This document shows positions 18,154-27,006 of a DNA stretch of 64,000 bases, in pieces. Source of the DNA: Mariniflexile fucanivorans (GTDB lineage: Bacteria > Bacteroidota > Bacteroidia > Flavobacteriales > Flavobacteriaceae). Position 1 is the first letter of the stretch, and each line of letters opens with the position of its first letter. The notes beneath the pieces are model-generated. The model searched no databases and was not told the origin of the DNA. It saw nothing but the letters and a program-made list of their open reading frames with translations. Where the stretch lies: contig NZ_SLUP01000002.1 in assembly GCF_004341235.1 (NCBI RefSeq), positions 434,001-498,000 on the forward strand, read 5' to 3'. The position numbers and the translations under genes are program-made.

Positions 18154-19146
18154 TTAGGCATAAATATTTGTAAGTCTAAAAAGGAAGAATTCAATATTTC
18201 TTACGCCTCTGAGCTGGGCTCTAAAGGCTTTTATTTTGGCATTAAAAGATTCAGCCGATGCGTTTGTGCTTCTATTGTCAAAATAGTTGAGTATATTTTA
18301 ATAGTGCAAAGAGATAGTTCTTGCAATAGTATTGAAACTTTTAAACCCAGCTTGTCTTACTTTTTCATCCCATTTAGCGAGTCTTATTAGTGCTTTGGTT
18401 TTATCTTTTGTTTGGTTATATATCCAAGATAAGTTTTGACATAATTTGTATGCTTTTTCTATATCTGGGTATCTTTCAAAAAGTATTTTAGCTCTATCCG
18501 ATTGATGTTGAGTCCATTTATTTGCTGATTTATAGAGTAAAAATCGGCTTCTTGCTAATAGTTGCCTTAGGGTATCACCATTTGGCAGAAGTTCAGGTTT
18601 ATAATTTAACGAGTCCTTTTTCGCGTTTTCCATGGCATCATTTTCGGCATCTATAGCGTCCCAACGATGTTTAATTCTTATTTCTTGCAATGCATCTAAT
18701 GATAATTTTTGAACGTGGAAACGGTCTATAACCAATGTTGCGCTTGGGAATGATTTTTTAACAATTAATCCCATGTTACCTGCCATGTCTAAGGTTACTT
18801 CTTTAACCTTTTTTCTTTGTTTTAATGGAATTTTGTGTAGTATTTTAGTAACAGTTTCTGCTTTAGTTCCTTTAACCATTAGCACTAAAGCTCCTTTTTT
18901 GCCTTTAGCCTTTTTATTGGTTAGTATGGTATATAAATCACCATTGGAAAAGGCGGTTTCGTCAATTGAAATATATGCTCCAATATTCTCTGGAAATAAT
19001 AACCAGTCTTTAGCATGTGACTTTTGGTCCCAGTTATTAAAATCACTCAAATAATCTTTATACTGTCTTTGTAAATTCCTGGGATTTACCCCATAAAAGT
19101 TAGCGACAACACTTGTGCTGGAAGCATTATTAGTAACTGATATCTT
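18154..19146 (-). pseudogene. ISAon1-family transposase with in-frame stop (ISL3-type DDE)
   Basis: The frame reads NFYGVNPRNLQRQYKDYL, then SDFNNWDQKSHAKDWLLFPE, the first catalytic Asp region (ISIDETAFSNGD) and VTLDMAGNMG, but meets TAA at 18298-18300. Beyond it, the same frame continues NILNYFDNRSTNASAESFNA to FFLFRLTNIYA and stops at 18154, which is the normal C-terminus of the family. The stop therefore removes 48 residues, including the Glu of ASAESFN, the probable third catalytic residue. A single base change (CAA or GAA to TAA) would explain it. There is no ATG near the start; the frame opens at 19146, overlapping the first ORF by 17 bp in the +1 frame, so expression normally needs frameshifting or coupling. 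Confidence 0.82.
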
Positions 19147-19480
19147 TTAAAAAAGTAGCAAATTCACTTGTAATTCTAGTGCCTTTTGCTACTAATTGCC
19201 AATCTCTGGTTACTATTTCCTTGGAAGCTTCATTAAACCAACGTCTCCTTATAATATGTAGAAAAACATTCTTGCCACGTATAGGGAAATCTTGAACAGT
19301 AGCTTCAGCAAAGAAGCCCTTAGAACTTAATTTAAGCGCTTTAAATTCTTCTGGAATATTATTTAATTCTGTGAAATAGAAATGAAGTGCTCCGTGCTTA
19401 ATCTCATGTTTAGTTAGTTTAAAATAATCAACAAGGACTTCTGGTAATAATAATTTAGAAATATCTATGGGTGTAGTCAA
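19130..19480 (-). CDS. ISAon1-family transposase N-terminal-region protein
   Basis: 116 aa, full length for the small first ORF of ISAon1 elements (MTTPIDISKLLLPEVLVDYF to FATFLKDISY). It contains the modified ISL3-type N-terminal DNA-binding region, with RRRWFNEASKEIVTRDWQLVAKGTRIT as the most conserved part (residues about 78-104). It ends inside the start of the second ORF in another frame. On its own it would supply DNA binding but not catalysis, and its partner transposase carries a stop. Confidence 0.8.
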   Translation of the reverse strand: MTTPIDISKLLLPEVLVDYFKLTKHEIKHGALHFYFTELNNIPEEFKALKLSSKGFFAEATVQDFPIRGKNVFLHIIRRRWFNEASKEIVTRDWQLVAKGTRITSEFATFLKDISY

Positions 19481-19498
19481 AATATCAATAATTTAAAA

Positions 19499-20770
19499 AT
19501 GCAAAGTTCTTCTTTTTTTAACTACTCCACAACTTTTTGTGTGGAACACGGCGTGGAGAAAAAATTTACAGAACCAAAGATATACCATGGAGGAAAGCAT
19601 TTTGACATTTCCAAACGGTGGTATATTTATTATTCTTATGCACATCCTACCTCGAAAGGTAAACATGGGCACCCCCTATTAGTGCGACAAACACCCATTA
19701 CCTTAAAGGTTAACCGTAATTATAAAACTAGGGAGAAACGGCTATTCCATTTAGGAATCATAAAGGATGTCCTCCATGAAATGCTGAAAAAAGGTTTTTC
19801 CCCTTACAAAAATGAGTTCAAATATGAATCCACGGATTATACTGCAGAAGCTGCATTAGACTATGTATATTCATTAAAAGCAGAGAATTTGAGCGATACG
19901 TCAATATCAGATTATCGCAGCAGGTTGAACCAGTTCAAGGCTTATCTCAAGAACAAAGGACTGCTAGAAAGAAATGTGTTGGAAATAACCAAACAGATTG
20001 TCAATAGTTACCTTAATGGAATCCTTAAAGCAACAAGTGCACGTAACCGTAATAACACCCGAGCAGTTCTGATCGCTCTTTTCGGCGTACTGGAGGACAA
20101 TGATATGATTCCAAGGAACTTTATAGCCAATATAAAAGTGTTAGAAACAAATTCTGTAAGGCACCAAACCTACGCATTGGATGTATTGGAAGGCCTGTTC
20201 GCCTACATGAAGGAGAACGATCCATTGTTATTGTTGTTCATAAAATTTGTCTCCTATAATGTTTTGCTACCCATTGAGGTTTGTCGCTTAAAATTAAGGG
20301 ATGTCAATTTAGACCAAAAGCTATTATATTTTAAAGCAAAGAACAAACCTGCCAAAACTAAAATTATACCTGATATAATCTTTAATGAAATTGCGGAATT
20401 TGATTTTTCGGTTCAAGATCATTTTCTGTTTACACCGAATGGTATTGGTCCCTGGCCTATTAAAGAAAACTTTCGCAGGGATTATTTCACAAAACGGTTT
20501 AAAAATTTAAAAGAGAAATACAACAAATATCTTATAGAACAAGGTGAGACCCTTCAATTGGGAAGTGAATACACCGTTTATTCCTTCAGGCACACATTTA
20601 TTACCCTGCTTTTTCGAAAATTTCGAGAAGAGTTTTCATATTCAGAAACATGTGATAAACTGATGCTCATTACGGGACATTCAACTTTGAAAGCTCTTAA
20701 AACCTATCTAAGGGATATTGACGCAGAATTGCCTGAGGATTATAGTGGCTTACTTGGTTTGAAAGGTTAA
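19499..20770 (+). CDS. Tyrosine recombinase, probably inactive (Arg-I replaced by Leu)
   Basis: 423 aa. Core-binding domain about 110-215, catalytic domain about 225-420. Visible catalytic residues are Arg364 and His365 in YSFRHTF, His394 in TGHSTLK and Tyr403 in KTYLRDID. The first catalytic Arg, expected in an R-P-x-E motif, is Leu257 here (NVLLPIEVCRL, codon CTA; CGA would restore it). The first ~13 codons (MQSSSFFNYSTTF) lie within the left end of the ISAon1 element. Family members start near the TEPKIYHGGKHFDISKRWY block, so the IS inserted at or near the native start and the upstream promoter is lost. Likely the worn integrase of the island between the two att fragments. Confidence 0.82.
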   Translation: MQSSSFFNYSTTFCVEHGVEKKFTEPKIYHGGKHFDISKRWYIYYSYAHPTSKGKHGHPLLVRQTPITLKVNRNYKTREKRLFHLGIIKDVLHEMLKKGFSPYKNEFKYESTDYTAEAALDYVYSLKAENLSDTSISDYRSRLNQFKAYLKNKGLLERNVLEITKQIVNSYLNGILKATSARNRNNTRAVLIALFGVLEDNDMIPRNFIANIKVLETNSVRHQTYALDVLEGLFAYMKENDPLLLLFIKFVSYNVLLPIEVCRLKLRDVNLDQKLLYFKAKNKPAKTKIIPDIIFNEIAEFDFSVQDHFLFTPNGIGPWPIKENFRRDYFTKRFKNLKEKYNKYLIEQGETLQLGSEYTVYSFRHTFITLLFRKFREEFSYSETCDKLMLITGHSTLKALKTYLRDIDAELPEDYSGLLGLKG

Positions 20771-20785
20771 TCTAGAAATAAATTA

Positions 20786-21745
20786 ATTGACTTATTAATT
20801 TAGTTTACATACTATTTGTTTATTAGTAATGGGTTTATGATTTACCATTTTCATAATTGTACTGTGCCAAATCGTTTTCTTTGATTGGGATCTATTGATT
20901 CGATATGAAAACTCATCAAAATATTTTTGGATATGATCTTTACTCACGTGAGTTGGGATGGTTCTTATCCAAGACCTTACTTGGTGGACGATAATGTGAA
21001 GCTTCTTAAAGTTTTTACCATTATCACTTTTAATTTGTGTGATATCATAGGTGTCTTTTAATGGTTCATAGCCACGCCATTTATCTGTAAATACTTTAGC
21101 TGAAGTAGCAATATGTTCCTCAAAAATAGGTGTTAAGGATTTACAGGAATAATCATCAATGGACTTTATGTACACGCGTTTTACCTGATGTTTGTTTGTG
21201 AGTTCTACGGCTATTATCGCTTTTTTCTTTTTAGAATCATAACTTCTTCCTTGTTTCCCTTCTTCTTTTCCGCCTACGGTAAATTCATCTACATGCACTA
21301 AATCTTCTAAAGGATATTTTTTACTGCTTTCCATGGCTTTGCGTACTTTTTGCATAAAAAACCAGGTGGATGTTTGGCTTACCCCATAACGCTCTGACAA
21401 CTGAACGCTCGATAGACTTTTGCTACTTGTGGTCATTTCAAAAACAATACAAAATGCTTTTTGAAGCCCAAATTTAACCTTATGGAATAAAGTGTTTGCA
21501 GTAGCACTTTCAACATGATGACAGTTATAACAATGGTATTTATGATCTTTTTTCATGCAGCCTTTATGACTTTGACATTTTGAACATGTAAACCCATCTT
21601 GCCATTTGTATTTGGTCAAATAGGCTTTACAAACATCATCATTTGGTAGTTCTTTTACAAAGTTTAATATGTTTTTACCTTCAAATTGTTCCATACACCA
21701 ATGTTTTAAGGTATTAAATTACGGAATTTATATTAATAAGTCAAT
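20786..21745 (-). mobile_element. IS1595-family (ISXO2-like) insertion sequence
   Basis: A single transposase gene flanked by an imperfect inverted repeat, ATTGACTTATTAAT at 20786-20799 and its complement ATTAATAAGTCAAT at 21732-21745. The left repeat overlaps the last codons of the transposase. A target duplication is not obvious, so true ends may lie a few bases outside. It sits between the worn recombinase and repeat copy B. Confidence 0.7.
20795..21694 (-). CDS. IS1595-family (ISXO2-like) transposase
   Basis: 299 aa, the usual length. An N-terminal zinc ribbon is visible as CSKCQSHKGCMKKDHKYHCYNC (CxxC...CxxC, about 37-58), followed by the helix-turn-helix region LSERYGVSQTSTWFFMQKVR. 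The ISXO2-like catalytic domain starts LVHVDEFTVGGKEEGKQGRS (first Asp), continues VFTDKWRGYEPL (second Asp) and ends near HIQKYFDEFSYRINR. No frame disruption is seen, so this IS may be active. Confidence 0.9.
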   Translation of the reverse strand: MEQFEGKNILNFVKELPNDDVCKAYLTKYKWQDGFTCSKCQSHKGCMKKDHKYHCYNCHHVESATANTLFHKVKFGLQKAFCIVFEMTTSSKSLSSVQLSERYGVSQTSTWFFMQKVRKAMESSKKYPLEDLVHVDEFTVGGKEEGKQGRSYDSKKKKAIIAVELTNKHQVKRVYIKSIDDYSCKSLTPIFEEHIATSAKVFTDKWRGYEPLKDTYDITQIKSDNGKNFKKLHIIVHQVRSWIRTIPTHVSKDHIQKYFDEFSYRINRSQSKKTIWHSTIMKMVNHKPITNKQIVCKLN

Positions 21746-21832
21746 AAAAAAAATAGGAAGAGGAACAGAATGAAAATTAATTTCTGTTTTTTTGCGGACT
21801 TGATTCACGCTTTTTACTGGGAATGGAGAGTT

Positions 21833-21865
21833 CCTTTCCAGCCCCGAAGTTTCGGGGCGGAAAGG
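21833..21865. repeat. Strong isolated hairpin
   Basis: CCTTTCC, A, GCCCCGAA, GT, TTCGGGGC, GGAAAGG: a 15-bp stem with a single A bulge and a 2-base apex. No T-run follows, so it is not a standard terminator. It lies in the 600-bp gene-free stretch between the IS1595 transposase and the response regulator. Small ORFs in this stretch look spurious. Confidence 0.6.
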
Positions 21866-21972
21866 GTAACCAGAATGAAAAATCAAAAGTGGAGATTGTG
21901 TCCAAAATCTTTGTTAATAAAGCTCTTTTTTCGAAATGGAGTTTTTTGCGGAAAGCAGGAAAATGTGCTAAG

Positions 21973-22126
21973 TGCAAAAAAAAGAGCATAGTATACCACC
22001 TACAGCGGATAAAAGTGAGCATTGTTAAATTGTCAATAATTCATAGTAGTGTATTAGTTTAAAAGCCGCAAATAATTTGGTTCAAATTATCCAATTTTAA
22101 TAGTTCTCATTATCCGTCCCATCCAG
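21973..22126 (+). repeat. 152-bp dispersed repeat, copy B
   Basis: Same order of blocks as copies A and C: TGCAAAAA, ATACCACCTACAGCGG, AAAAGTGAGCATTGTTAAAT, AAAGCCGCAAAT, TTGGTTCAAATTATCC, ATTATCCGTCCCATCC. It is the most diverged of the three. It lies downstream of the IS1595 copy and before the two-component genes. Confidence 0.72.
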
Positions 22127-22169
22127 TGATAACAAAACTTTTCACTAAGGTATTCCGTAGTTAGACATA

Positions 22170-22199
22170 AAAAAAGCACGTTCAACCAAACGTGCTTTT
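22170..22199. terminator. Bidirectional hairpin terminator
   Basis: AAAAAGCACGTT and AACGTGCTTTT pair around a 6-base loop, with A-runs and T-runs on the two sides. It serves the response-regulator gene on the minus strand, about 105 bp past its stop. Confidence 0.75.
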
Positions 22200-22303
22200 C
22201 ACTTATCCCTCTGTGCCGATAATAGCATTAGGTATTAATAGCGTTACAAACATATTGCTTATCAAGCATGTTCTTTTACGGAAATCCGTAATTGCTGAAA
22301 ATA

Positions 22304-22969
22304 TTAAATAAGCCCTAAATCTTTTGCTGTTGCCACCAAGTGGATGGCGTTATTGGCTTTAAATACAATCCGCAATTTATTCAATCGTTTTTCGATAGAA
22401 CTTAAACTACTAGGAGACATGTTTTTGGTTTTGAAGTAGGCACTTATTTCCTCCTGCGACAATCCGTTAGAAAGGTGTTCTAATAGTTGAATATCGTAGT
22501 CGTCTATTTCTAAATCTTGATTTGTATTAAACGCTTGTGATACTTCTGGCGATAAATAAGTAGCATCACTTAGCACACTTTTAATGGCTTTTCCTAATTC
22601 TATTAACCCATTTCTGCTCTTGCATACATAGGCATCAATTTGATAATCGGAAATTAACGTTCTTACTTTTTGAAGGCGATCTTCAACCGAATAAACAATT
22701 ATTTTTAGGCTTGGGTATTCTTCTTTTAAGGTTTTTATTAAAGATTCTCCTGATGGAAATCGTTGTTCCCTATAATCGGATTTAAAAGATAAATCTGAAA
22801 TCAACAACTGAAACGGAGCATCATCTAAAATAGCTTTTTTAATCCTTAAATAAGCATCGTCGCAATATTGTACTTGCTGAATTTCTTTAACACCTAATTC
22901 ACAAAGGGATGTATAAACCCCTTTATTGATGTCTTGCATGTCTTCGGAAATTAAAACTTTAGTAAACAT
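22304..22969 (-). CDS. Response regulator, receiver plus LuxR-type HTH
   Basis: 221 aa. The receiver domain (1-130) has acidic pocket residues in LISEDMQDI, the phospho-acceptor Asp near 59 in LLISDLSFKSD, and the conserved Lys in YVCKSRNG. The C-terminal helix-turn-helix (about 155-215, LEHLSNGLSQEEISAYFKTK and IEKRLNKLRIVF) resembles the LuxR/NarL type. It starts 3 bp after the histidine-kinase stop, so the two form one operon and presumably one pathway. The target genes and the signal cannot be told from the sequence. Confidence 0.88.
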   Translation of the reverse strand: MFTKVLISEDMQDINKGVYTSLCELGVKEIQQVQYCDDAYLRIKKAILDDAPFQLLISDLSFKSDYREQRFPSGESLIKTLKEEYPSLKIIVYSVEDRLQKVRTLISDYQIDAYVCKSRNGLIELGKAIKSVLSDATYLSPEVSQAFNTNQDLEIDDYDIQLLEHLSNGLSQEEISAYFKTKNMSPSSLSSIEKRLNKLRIVFKANNAIHLVATAKDLGLI

Positions 22970-22972
22970 GTT

Positions 22973-24889
22973 TTAAATTATTATTTGAACTTTAAAACCA
23001 TTCTCAGGTTTTGATTCAAAAGTAATCCTTCCATTTATTGTTGCCATACGGTTTTCCGTATTATGCAAACCATTGTGCTTTACAAGGTCGCAACCAACGC
23101 CATTATCTTTATAATCTATGGTTATTTTATTTCCAGACTGATTAAAATTTAAAGCGACTAACGATGCTTTGCTATGCTTTCGCATGTTCGTCATCAATTC
23201 TTGTAAAACTCTAAAAAGTGTTATCTTTTTTAAGTCTGATAAATTATCCCAATTGACATTTGACTTATTTTTTGTGATGACGTTTATAGAGTCGTTCTTG
23301 TAGCTAAAAAGTAAATCTTTTAAAAGTTCGCTGTAATTTTCATGAACATCAATAATGTTATTTTCTTTTGAAATATCTCTGGTTTTAAGATAAACATGCT
23401 CTAAATCGTCTAAAATTTTGTCTTTAGAATTATCTTTACTTTGAAGTTTGGTCATAATATGATAAATATCATTAGCCACTTCATCATGTACTTTTTTTGA
23501 TATTCGAGTTTCTGTATTATAAACTTCTTGAATCTTATCTTTTTTATGTATTGATTTAATAATAAAATACAGGAAAACTGTGAACAAAACACCTATTACA
23601 ACTATTGATTTGTAAATGGTTTTATTCAACTTTTCTTTTTCTGCTTTTAACTCACTTTCTTTAAATTTTAGCTCAATATCCCGTGCTTCTTTTTCTTTCT
23701 GAAAATAATTATACTTCACAAAAGCATACTTATTTTCATTGATTTGTTTAGCATTTGAAATGCTATCGGATAGCAATTTATACTCAATTATTTTTCTACT
23801 GCCTTCTGTTTCAACTAAAAAAGAAAGAGCCTCTAAACGTTCCAACGGATTTTTGGTTTGTTGACTTATATTATATGCTTGTTGCGCATAATATTTTACC
23901 TTTTTCATGTCATTTCTGTCTTTGTAGTATTCCGACATTGCCATGTAACTTGAAAATAACCCGTGTATATCATTCTTTTGCTTTCTAAATGACAATGCAT
24001 TGCGCATATCTGTTAAAGCTTCAGCATTATTTAATTTTCCTTTTACAAAACCTAGGTTACTTAATGATCTTGCCATTTGTAAAGTATCCTGAATTTTTAG
24101 ACTGTTATCATAAACTATTTGGAACTCCTTTAATGCGGGCTTGAAGTTTTTTTGCTCTTTAAAAGTATTTGCTTTGTTATTATGGATGATGTTAAGGTAA
24201 CTCGAATTTGTAGTTAATTTCAATAATTTATCATACAAATCTATGGCAGCGTTATAATTACCCAATTCGTTATATACAATACCTAAATGATTGTATAACC
24301 CAATTTTTGATTGCAGCGTTTCTTCATTTTGTTTTAATGCATCTACAATTGTAATAGCCTCTACGGCTGTTCCCTCACTTTCATGTACCAGACCTAGATT
24401 ATATTGAATACTGGACATAAACCTTAAATCCCTTAAAATTCCTAAGGAATCCTTCAATGCAACATTTAGTGATTTATGTTCTTGGTAGTATGTGTAGGCA
24501 TTCAATAAGCTATCACTTAATCTGCTGTAGTCTGCTAATTTTCTATAGGCCGTTACAAGTTTAGAAGTGTCTTTGGTTTTTTCGCTTTTCTTTAAAAGGA
24601 TTTTTGCAGTAGATATAGCACTATTATAATCTCCCATTGCTGAGAACAGATAGCTTTTTCTGTCTAACCCGTTTAATATATAATAAGTGTTATTTTTTTT
24701 GATTGCAAGATCAAGTAACTTACTGGCATTTATAAAGTTTTGTTCATAATTTTGAGATGTATCTTCACTTAATTTGTGATAATAACTTAAACTGTCTATC
24801 GTTTTTTGAGCGTTCACAGTATACAATCCAAAAATAGTGGTACTCACTAATAAACAAAAAAAGAGGAATGATGATTTTATGCCTTTCAT
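22973..24889 (-). CDS. TPR-containing sensor histidine kinase
   Basis: 638 aa. Signal peptide about 1-27 ending near VNAQK; TPR-like helical repeats about 40-380, probably periplasmic; a short coiled coil 395-424; one membrane span about 427-445; a dimerisation/phospho-acceptor helix with His468 in KKVHDEVANDI; and a HATPase domain with the N-box LQELMTNMRKHSKAS and G-box DNGVGCD. This is the HisKA_3-like architecture common in Flavobacteriia, partnered with NarL-type regulators such as the adjacent gene. Signal unknown. It lies within the region bounded by the two tRNA-like fragments, so it may be island cargo. Confidence 0.9.
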   Translation of the reverse strand: MKGIKSSFLFFCLLVSTTIFGLYTVNAQKTIDSLSYYHKLSEDTSQNYEQNFINASKLLDLAIKKNNTYYILNGLDRKSYLFSAMGDYNSAISTAKILLKKSEKTKDTSKLVTAYRKLADYSRLSDSLLNAYTYYQEHKSLNVALKDSLGILRDLRFMSSIQYNLGLVHESEGTAVEAITIVDALKQNEETLQSKIGLYNHLGIVYNELGNYNAAIDLYDKLLKLTTNSSYLNIIHNNKANTFKEQKNFKPALKEFQIVYDNSLKIQDTLQMARSLSNLGFVKGKLNNAEALTDMRNALSFRKQKNDIHGLFSSYMAMSEYYKDRNDMKKVKYYAQQAYNISQQTKNPLERLEALSFLVETEGSRKIIEYKLLSDSISNAKQINENKYAFVKYNYFQKEKEARDIELKFKESELKAEKEKLNKTIYKSIVVIGVLFTVFLYFIIKSIHKKDKIQEVYNTETRISKKVHDEVANDIYHIMTKLQSKDNSKDKILDDLEHVYLKTRDISKENNIIDVHENYSELLKDLLFSYKNDSINVITKNKSNVNWDNLSDLKKITLFRVLQELMTNMRKHSKASLVALNFNQSGNKITIDYKDNGVGCDLVKHNGLHNTENRMATINGRITFESKPENGFKVQIII

Positions 24890-25090
24890 TCCTCCAAATT
24901 AACAACTAATTTTTAGTTAATATTTATAGTAAAAAAATATTTTGTCATTTTTTCTCTTCTGGTGATAAGATTTCTCCATTAGCTACCAAAGTTTGCAAAA
25001 AAAACGATTTAAGCGAACCACTTAAAACAGAAATTTTTGAGCCACTTAAAAACTCATTTTCAGCCTAAGCTACAATAATTATTGCTATAA

Positions 25091-25113
25091 TCACTTTTTT
25101 CCGCTGAAGGTGG
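25091..25113 (-). repeat. IS-end-like remnant block
   Basis: On the minus strand CCACCTTCAGCGGAAAAAAG followed by TGA, nearly identical to the start of the 152-bp repeats. Outside it, GAGCCACTT (25038-25046) and GTGGCTCA (25110-25117) look like the multiple short repeats at IS21-family ends. No IS21 genes are nearby, so this is a solo remnant. Confidence 0.45.
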
Positions 25114-25478
25114 CTCACATTGCCCCCCCCTATCCATTAAACACAGCCAAAGAATTGTATGAGTATCTAAATCAAAAATCACTATTTAATCCAGATGGAA
25201 ATATAAAGAAAAGTGAGTTTTATATTAATGTAGCTAATAAACACAATACCAATAATAAAATTGACGCTGAAGGACGATTCCCGTACAACTATAAATATGA
25301 AAAAAATGTCGGAGAAATTCAAAAGTATGTAAAAATAGTCCCTTTTAGAAGGGCTAATATTTCTAATGATATTTTGACCCGTTTTCAGACGCAAAAACCC
25401 ACCATATATAAGTTAATGCAGACTTTTAATGAAACGAGTAACAAAGTAAACTTTTTAGAAAAGAAAGATAAAATATGA
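25110..25478 (+). CDS. Hypothetical protein, 122 aa
   Basis: I do not recognise this protein. It starts MAHIAPPYPLNTAKELYEYL; the first codons lie within the IS-end-like remnant, so the native start may be elsewhere. It is mixed polar with no signal peptide or membrane span, and reads as though it may be part of a longer gene (LNTAKELYEYLNQKSLFNPDGNIKKSEFY resembles the start of a soluble domain). It stands alone between the two-component operon and the DUF819 gene. It may be a gene fragment carried or cut by the mobile element. Confidence 0.4.
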   Translation: MAHIAPPYPLNTAKELYEYLNQKSLFNPDGNIKKSEFYINVANKHNTNNKIDAEGRFPYNYKYEKNVGEIQKYVKIVPFRRANISNDILTRFQTQKPTIYKLMQTFNETSNKVNFLEKKDKI

Positions 25479-25570
25479 TTACAATTGTACTTCAATAATA
25501 TTCCTTTATTCCCTTGATAATTACACGCACTTTTTTACCTTTCCATTAATTCTAAATTTTAAAACTAATT

Positions 25571-26830
25571 ATGATTCAAAAACCAGCCGCCTTAATAACC
25601 AACGATGCTGTTGTATTAGGAATACTAATGATAATTCTAGGTTTAATTTTCTTCACTTCATCAAGTGAGAAACCTTTCTTTAAGAAATTTTACAGTATCA
25701 TACCTTCGGTATTATTATGTTATTTTATTCCGGCTATTTTCAATACGTTCAATATTATATCTGGTGAAACTTCTAAATTATATGCCATTGCCTCTCGTTA
25801 TTTATTACCTGCAAGTTTAGTACTCCTTACGTTGTGTATTAATTTTGTTGCACTAAAAAAATTGGGCAAAAAAGCCATAATCATGTTTTTAGCTGGAACA
25901 CTAGGAATTATAGTTGGTGGTCCATTAGCTCTATATATGGTGGGCAGTTTTTTTCCTGAGGTCGCATTTTCTAACGGGGAAGAGGTTTGGAAAGGTTTAT
26001 CTACAATAGCCGGTAGTTGGATTGGCGGCGGAGCAAACCAAACGGCCATGTTGGAAGTTTTTGGCGCCAGCAAAAGTATGTTTGCACAAATGATTGCCGT
26101 CGACGTGCTCGTTGCTAATTTATGGATGGGATTTTTACTTTATGGAGCACAAAAAAAAGACAAAATAGATAAATGGTTAAAAGCTGATAATAGTCAAATT
26201 ACAGCACTAGAGAACCAGCTAGAAGAAGAACAGGCAGGAAAAAGAAAACCACTTGACACCAACAATCTTATGATAATATTGATGGTTGCCTTTGGTATTA
26301 CTGGTATTGGCCACTTTTTAGCTGACATTCTAGCTCCTTTTTTTAAAAACAATTATCCTGAATTAGAAAAATATTCGTTCACAAATGAATTTTTTTGGTT
26401 GGTAATTATAACTACAACGCTTGGCGTCGCTTTATCATTTACTAAAGTTCGAAAAATAGAAAGTTATGGCGCATCAAAAGTAGGCACCGTATTTTTATAC
26501 ATCCTTGTCGCCACTATAGGAACTCATATGAATCTTGGAGCCATATTTGACAATCCGTTGCTTTTCTTCGTTGGTATCATTTGGATTACTATACATATTA
26601 TTGTAATGATTATCGTAGCCAAAATCATTAAAGCTCCTTTCTTTTATGTTGCTGTTGGTAGTCAAGCTAATATAGGTGGAGCAGCCTCAGCACCAATTGT
26701 GGCGGCAGCATTCAGTCCATTTTTAGCCCCAGTTGGTGTTCTACTAGCTGTTTTAGGATACGCAGTAGGCACTTACGGTGCTTATGCTTGCGGATTATTA
26801 TTAGCTGAAGTATTTCATTTGATTACTTAA
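25571..26830 (+). CDS. DUF819 family membrane protein
   Basis: 419 aa with about ten to eleven hydrophobic spans from residue 12 to 419, interrupted by a charged cytoplasmic loop (about 195-232, LENQLEEEQAGKRKPLD). The repeated glycine-rich motifs GSWIGGGANQTAM (about 148-160) and GSQANIGGAASAPIVAAAF (about 371-389) are typical of the DUF819/YjcL group and resemble transporter re-entrant segments. The substrate is unknown, probably a small organic anion. It is the last gene before the second tRNA-like fragment. No frame damage. Confidence 0.85.
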   Translation: MIQKPAALITNDAVVLGILMIILGLIFFTSSSEKPFFKKFYSIIPSVLLCYFIPAIFNTFNIISGETSKLYAIASRYLLPASLVLLTLCINFVALKKLGKKAIIMFLAGTLGIIVGGPLALYMVGSFFPEVAFSNGEEVWKGLSTIAGSWIGGGANQTAMLEVFGASKSMFAQMIAVDVLVANLWMGFLLYGAQKKDKIDKWLKADNSQITALENQLEEEQAGKRKPLDTNNLMIILMVAFGITGIGHFLADILAPFFKNNYPELEKYSFTNEFFWLVIITTTLGVALSFTKVRKIESYGASKVGTVFLYILVATIGTHMNLGAIFDNPLLFFVGIIWITIHIIVMIIVAKIIKAPFFYVAVGSQANIGGAASAPIVAAAFSPFLAPVGVLLAVLGYAVGTYGAYACGLLLAEVFHLIT

Positions 26831-26909
26831 TGCTAAAAGCTAGAATTAAAACGACCAATGCGTACTTTCGTCTACATTTATTGTATAATAAAATCTTATA
26901 GAGATAAAA

Positions 26910-26964
26910 CGCTCTCAATTAATAACCCGGAGGTCGGGGGATTGTGCCCCCTCTCGCTACAAGG
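26910..26964 (+). other. tRNA-Met 3'-half fragment, probable att site 2
   Basis: Same sequence as the fragment at 17961-18016 with three differences: ATTAATAACCCGGAGGTCGG, then a G-rich/C-rich arm and TCTCGCTACAAGG. The C-run is one base shorter and the anticodon position reads AAT instead of CAT, so it is more decayed. It is preceded by unrelated sequence. It marks the right border of the 8.95-kb mobile segment. Confidence 0.65.
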
Positions 26965-26981
26965 TATAAAATTCAGTAATC

Positions 26982-27006
26982 AAGCGGTTTCACACCGCTT
27001 TTTTAT
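26982..27006 (+). terminator. Terminator after the second tRNA fragment
   Basis: AAGCGGT, TTCAC, ACCGCTT followed by TTTTA; a short stem with a U-tract. It has the same relative position as the terminator after the first fragment but a different sequence. Confidence 0.7.

Larger units (their letters stand above)
18123..19543 (-). mobile_element. ISAon1-type (ISL3 family) insertion sequence, inactivated
   Basis: Contains the two-ORF arrangement of ISAon1 elements: a small N-terminal-region ORF and a DDE transposase in the +1 frame. The low-coordinate end reads ACCAAAAGTTGTGGG and an inverted partner CCACAACTTTTTG occurs at about 19527-19540, so about 11-12 bp of terminal inverted repeat is visible. 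The exact outer borders and target duplication are unclear. The high-coordinate end overlaps the first codons of the next gene. The transposase has an internal stop, so the copy should be immobile without help in trans. Confidence 0.7.

Noticed and set aside
21770-22062. Three overlapping small ORFs of 73-81 aa
   Set aside because: They overlap one another on both strands, cover a hairpin and repeat copy B, and have Arg/Lys/Phe-biased, non-protein-like sequence.
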